A DNA stretch of 64,000 nucleotides, from positions 682,001-746,000 of the forward strand of contig CBDFJL010000003.1 in the NCBI GenBank assembly GCA_965248495.1. Direction: 5' to 3'. The notes beneath the pieces are model-generated. The model saw only the letters and a list, made by a program, of their open reading frames with translations, had not been told where the DNA came from and searched no databases. The translations under genes were made by a program, and so were the position numbers. This document shows positions 62,121 through 64,000 of this stretch, piece by piece. The stretch is from CAUYXS01 sp965248495. GTDB taxonomy: Bacteria > Chloroflexota > Dehalococcoidia > Lucifugimonadales > Australimonadaceae. The first letter of the stretch is position 1. Every line of letters starts with the position of its first letter.

Positions 62121-63056
62121 GTGGACAAACCGCGCACGGTCTTCCTAGGAACGCCCGCCTTCGCGATCCCCGCGCTCCAGGCCATCGAGAGCTTGGGGTG
62201 GCCCGTGGCCGCCGTCTACACCGGCCCGGATCGGCCCGCCGGGCGGGGGCGTGCCGTCACCATGTCACCGGTCAAACAGTATGCCCTGGAGCAAGGGTTG
62301 ACGGTACGCTCACCGGAGGACACGCGAGGGCCTGCATTCGTCGCGGGGCTCCAAGAGTTGGCGCCCGACCTTATCCTCCTGGCAGCGTACGGCCGGCTCC
62401 TGCCGAAGGCGTTCCTCGACGCGGCTCCACTGGGTGCGCTGAACGTCCACCCGTCGCTGCTGCCGCGCCATCGCGGAGCGATCCCGGTCCAGGCGACCAT
62501 CCTGGCCGGCGACGAGCAGGCGGGCACGACGATCATCGTCATGGACGAGGGCCTCGACACTGGGCCGATCGTCGCCCAGGTAGCGGTCCCGCTGCGGGGA
62601 GACGAGCGCGCGCCTGAGCTCACCCAGCGCCTGTTTGCGCTGGGCGCCCACATGGTCGCAGAGCAGGCTCCCGCCTACGTGGCCGGGGAGGTGCGGCCGA
62701 CTCCGCAGGGCGACGGGAGCCCGCCCATGCGTAGGCTGACCAAGGACGCGGGCACGCTCGAATGGACGAAGGGCGCGGCCGTGCTGGAGCGACAGGTGCG
62801 GGCGTACGATCCGTGGCCAGGCGTATATACGGCGATGGGCGGCGTGAAGCTGGAGGTAGTCGAGGCGAGCGTGATCGATGAGCACCGCTCGGAGCCTGCC
62901 GGCACTGTCGTGGCGACGGCCGACGGAGTGGGTATCGTGACGGTGGACGGCGTCCTGGGCGTGCGGAGACTCAAGCTCGCGGGCCGTGGCGAAGTGGCCA
63001 TCGCCGACTTCCTGCGTGGGCACCCAGACCTGGTCGGTACGCTGCTCCCGTCCTGA
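62121..63056 (+). CDS. fmt: Methionyl-tRNA formyltransferase
   Basis: Fmt formylates initiator Met-tRNA with 10-formyl-THF. The 311-residue product has VFLGTPAFAIPALQAI, the formyl-THF site around LNVHPSLLPRHRGAIPVQATILAGDEQAGTTI (catalytic Asn-His) and the Asp in MDEGLDTGPI. A C-terminal OB-like tRNA-binding domain follows. The GTG start directly follows a -10 element. def is not adjacent. Confidence 0.95.
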   Translation: MDKPRTVFLGTPAFAIPALQAIESLGWPVAAVYTGPDRPAGRGRAVTMSPVKQYALEQGLTVRSPEDTRGPAFVAGLQELAPDLILLAAYGRLLPKAFLDAAPLGALNVHPSLLPRHRGAIPVQATILAGDEQAGTTIIVMDEGLDTGPIVAQVAVPLRGDERAPELTQRLFALGAHMVAEQAPAYVAGEVRPTPQGDGSPPMRRLTKDAGTLEWTKGAAVLERQVRAYDPWPGVYTAMGGVKLEVVEASVIDEHRSEPAGTVVATADGVGIVTVDGVLGVRRLKLAGRGEVAIADFLRGHPDLVGTLLPS

Positions 63057-63066
63057 GCCCCTTCGG

Positions 63067-63738
63067 CTAGTCCGCGTCCCCCTCGGAGTCCCCGTCCCCG
63101 CTCCCGGCAGCAGGTGCCGGGGCCTCAGCTGCGGGCACCTCGTCCTCGACCGGCGCCTCTTCCTCCAGTACGCCGCGCTGAGCGGCGATATGGACGATAA
63201 CGGCGTCAGGGTCGGAGATCATCTCCACGCCGGCAGGGACTTCGAGGTCACGGACGTGGATGGTCGCGTCGGGTTCTTCCATCAGCGAGATGTCGACGGT
63301 GAAGAGACTGGGAATGCTGTGCGGGAGCGCCTCGACCTCGACCTCGTGGAGGTCGTGGGACACGCTCAGGCCTTCAGCACGTGTCGCCGGCGCCTCACCC
63401 TCGATGTGGACGGGTACCTGCACGCGGACCTTCTCGGTGCGGGAGATGCGGACGAAGTCGACGTGCAGGAGGTGCTCATGGACCGGATGGCGCTGGATCT
63501 CCCTGACCATGACGAAGTGCTCAGCGCCGCCCTCGACGCGGAGAGTCAGCGGTGCGGTGTGACCGACGTGAGCCAGCGTCACGATGAGGTCACGCGCCAC
63601 CGACTGGAGGGTAAGCGGGCCTTCCCCATGGCCGTACACGTGGATCGGCGTGAACCCGGCCCTCCGGAGAGCCTTGTTCTTCCGGCCGAGCGCCACGCGC
63701 GGGTGAACGTCTAGCGTTACTTGGTTTTGGGAAGTCAT
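63067..63738 (-). CDS. rplY: Ribosomal protein L25/TL5 (CTC form)
   Basis: The protein binds 5S rRNA in the 50S subunit. The 223-residue product has the L25 domain (residues 1-95; GRKNKALRRAGFTPIHVYGHG) and the added CTC/TL5 domain (about 100-190; VRVQVPVHIEGEAPATRAEG), followed by an acidic Ala/Glu/Pro tail. GGAGG upstream and the family pattern fix ATG 63738. It converges with fmt, 10 bp apart. Confidence 0.94.
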   Translation of the reverse strand: MTSQNQVTLDVHPRVALGRKNKALRRAGFTPIHVYGHGEGPLTLQSVARDLIVTLAHVGHTAPLTLRVEGGAEHFVMVREIQRHPVHEHLLHVDFVRISRTEKVRVQVPVHIEGEAPATRAEGLSVSHDLHEVEVEALPHSIPSLFTVDISLMEEPDATIHVRDLEVPAGVEMISDPDAVIVHIAAQRGVLEEEAPVEDEVPAAEAPAPAAGSGDGDSEGDAD

Positions 63739-63774
63739 AGCCTTATTGCCTCCGAGTCTACGGACCGACGAGCA

Positions 63775-63783
63775 ATGATAGCA
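63775..63783 (-). promoter_or_regulatory. Extended -10 (TGC-TATCAT) of rplY
   Basis: Minus-strand TGC-TATCAT lies 37 nt before the rplY ATG. No -35 is visible. Confidence 0.45.
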
Positions 63784-63849
63784 GACGGCCAACCTAGCGA
63801 GTTCCTCGGCCGCCCTGCCGGCCCAAAAACCTATTGTCGACCTACTTTA

Positions 63850-63878
63850 TTGTTTTAGACGCACCTCGCTGGTACGAT
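63850..63878 (+). promoter_or_regulatory. Putative promoter of the Rrf2 gene
   Basis: TTGTTT (63850-63855), a 17-nt spacer and TACGAT (63873-63878). The start would be about 40 nt before ATG 63927. Confidence 0.5.
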
Positions 63879-63926
63879 ATCGAGGTCACGCGGACGGGAA
63901 GACCGCGGCGTCCGGGAGATCACGAC

Positions 63927-64000
63927 ATGCGCGTTCCGATGAAGGTTGACTACGGCGTCCGTGCCCTGGTGGACCTCACGCAACAGGGCGGCGAGCGCCC
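63927..64000 (+). CDS. Rrf2-family transcriptional regulator, 5' part (runs off the window)
   Basis: The visible 24 codons read MRVPMKVDYGVRALVDLTQQ, matching the N-terminal helix of Rrf2/IscR/NsrR winged-helix regulators. The Fe-S ligand cysteines, which decide the subgroup, lie beyond the window. It is a single gene start behind its own promoter. Confidence 0.75.
   Translation, partial: MRVPMKVDYGVRALVDLTQQGGER

Noticed and set aside
61854..62130. oriC next to dnaA
   Set aside because: Only one near-match DnaA box and no AT-rich unwinding region are visible.

Overview
The window is about 64 kb of GC-rich, gene-dense bacterial chromosome with short gaps and many 1-8 bp gene overlaps. Gene content and style suggest a member of the Chloroflexota, possibly near Dehalococcoidia/SAR202. 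The pointers are a short IF-2, a dnaG-rpoD pair with a large sigma insertion, a GreA carrying an extra N-terminal domain, inositol-phospholipid genes, and frequent TTG/GTG and leaderless starts. The placement is inference; no rRNA is present to settle it. One tRNA gene (tRNA-Pro GGG) is present.

Layout. 0-5.5 kb: recR end, tag, recO, two exported proteins, a JAMM protease and selD. 5.6-13.8 kb: ftsH, an extended greA, pyrD, a CrtC/AttH-like lipoprotein, a hydrolase and a FIST protein. 13.9-19.3 kb: the nusA-rnpM-infB-rbfA-truB-HesB-like operon behind a clear promoter and an attenuator-like hairpin. 19.4-23.3 kb: inositol-3-phosphate synthase, a PimA-like glycosyltransferase and a CDP-alcohol phosphatidyltransferase, then a thioredoxin-fold oxidoreductase. 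23.4-34 kb: a mixed, more accessory stretch with prfB (frameshifted RF2), tRNA-Pro, a LexA-type operator controlling a Cys4-HTH regulator, a receiver-domain protein, DinB, APH-like, kinase, a broken DUF1330 gene, nitroreductase, yqeK-HIT, rsmG, a dehydrogenase with a duplicated 3' end, GlcG and BlaI. 34-45 kb: ffh, alkA-fpg, rpoD-dnaG, phzF and dgt. 45-54 kb: hydrolase, K+/H+ antiporter, tandem Usp, ppdK-glnA and cmk-plsC. 55-64 kb: gyrB, obgE-nadD-pyrE-ridA, dnaA, fmt, ribosomal protein L25 and the start of an Rrf2 regulator.

The strongest unusual result is two genes interrupted by in-frame TGA codons that are best read as selenocysteine. In selD the TGA is codon 17, exactly the catalytic Cys/Sec position. 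In the thioredoxin-fold protein at 22543-23265 the TGA makes a U-P-H-C redox motif. Each TGA is followed by a stem-loop fitting the bacterial SECIS model (UGA-to-loop spacing 27 and 21 nt, G in the first two loop bases). The organism is therefore predicted to decode UGA as Sec, with SelD, itself a selenoprotein, supplying selenophosphate. The third interrupted gene, prfB, is the classic RF2 autoregulatory +1 frameshift (CTT TGA C).

Other noteworthy signals: a LexA-type GAAC-N4-GTTC site lying exactly between the -35 and -10 of a small Cys4-HTH gene; GreA fused to an integrase-type SAM-like domain; several start codons 6-7 nt after a -10 hexamer (leaderless transcripts); and a recurring extended -10 motif TGC-TANNAT.
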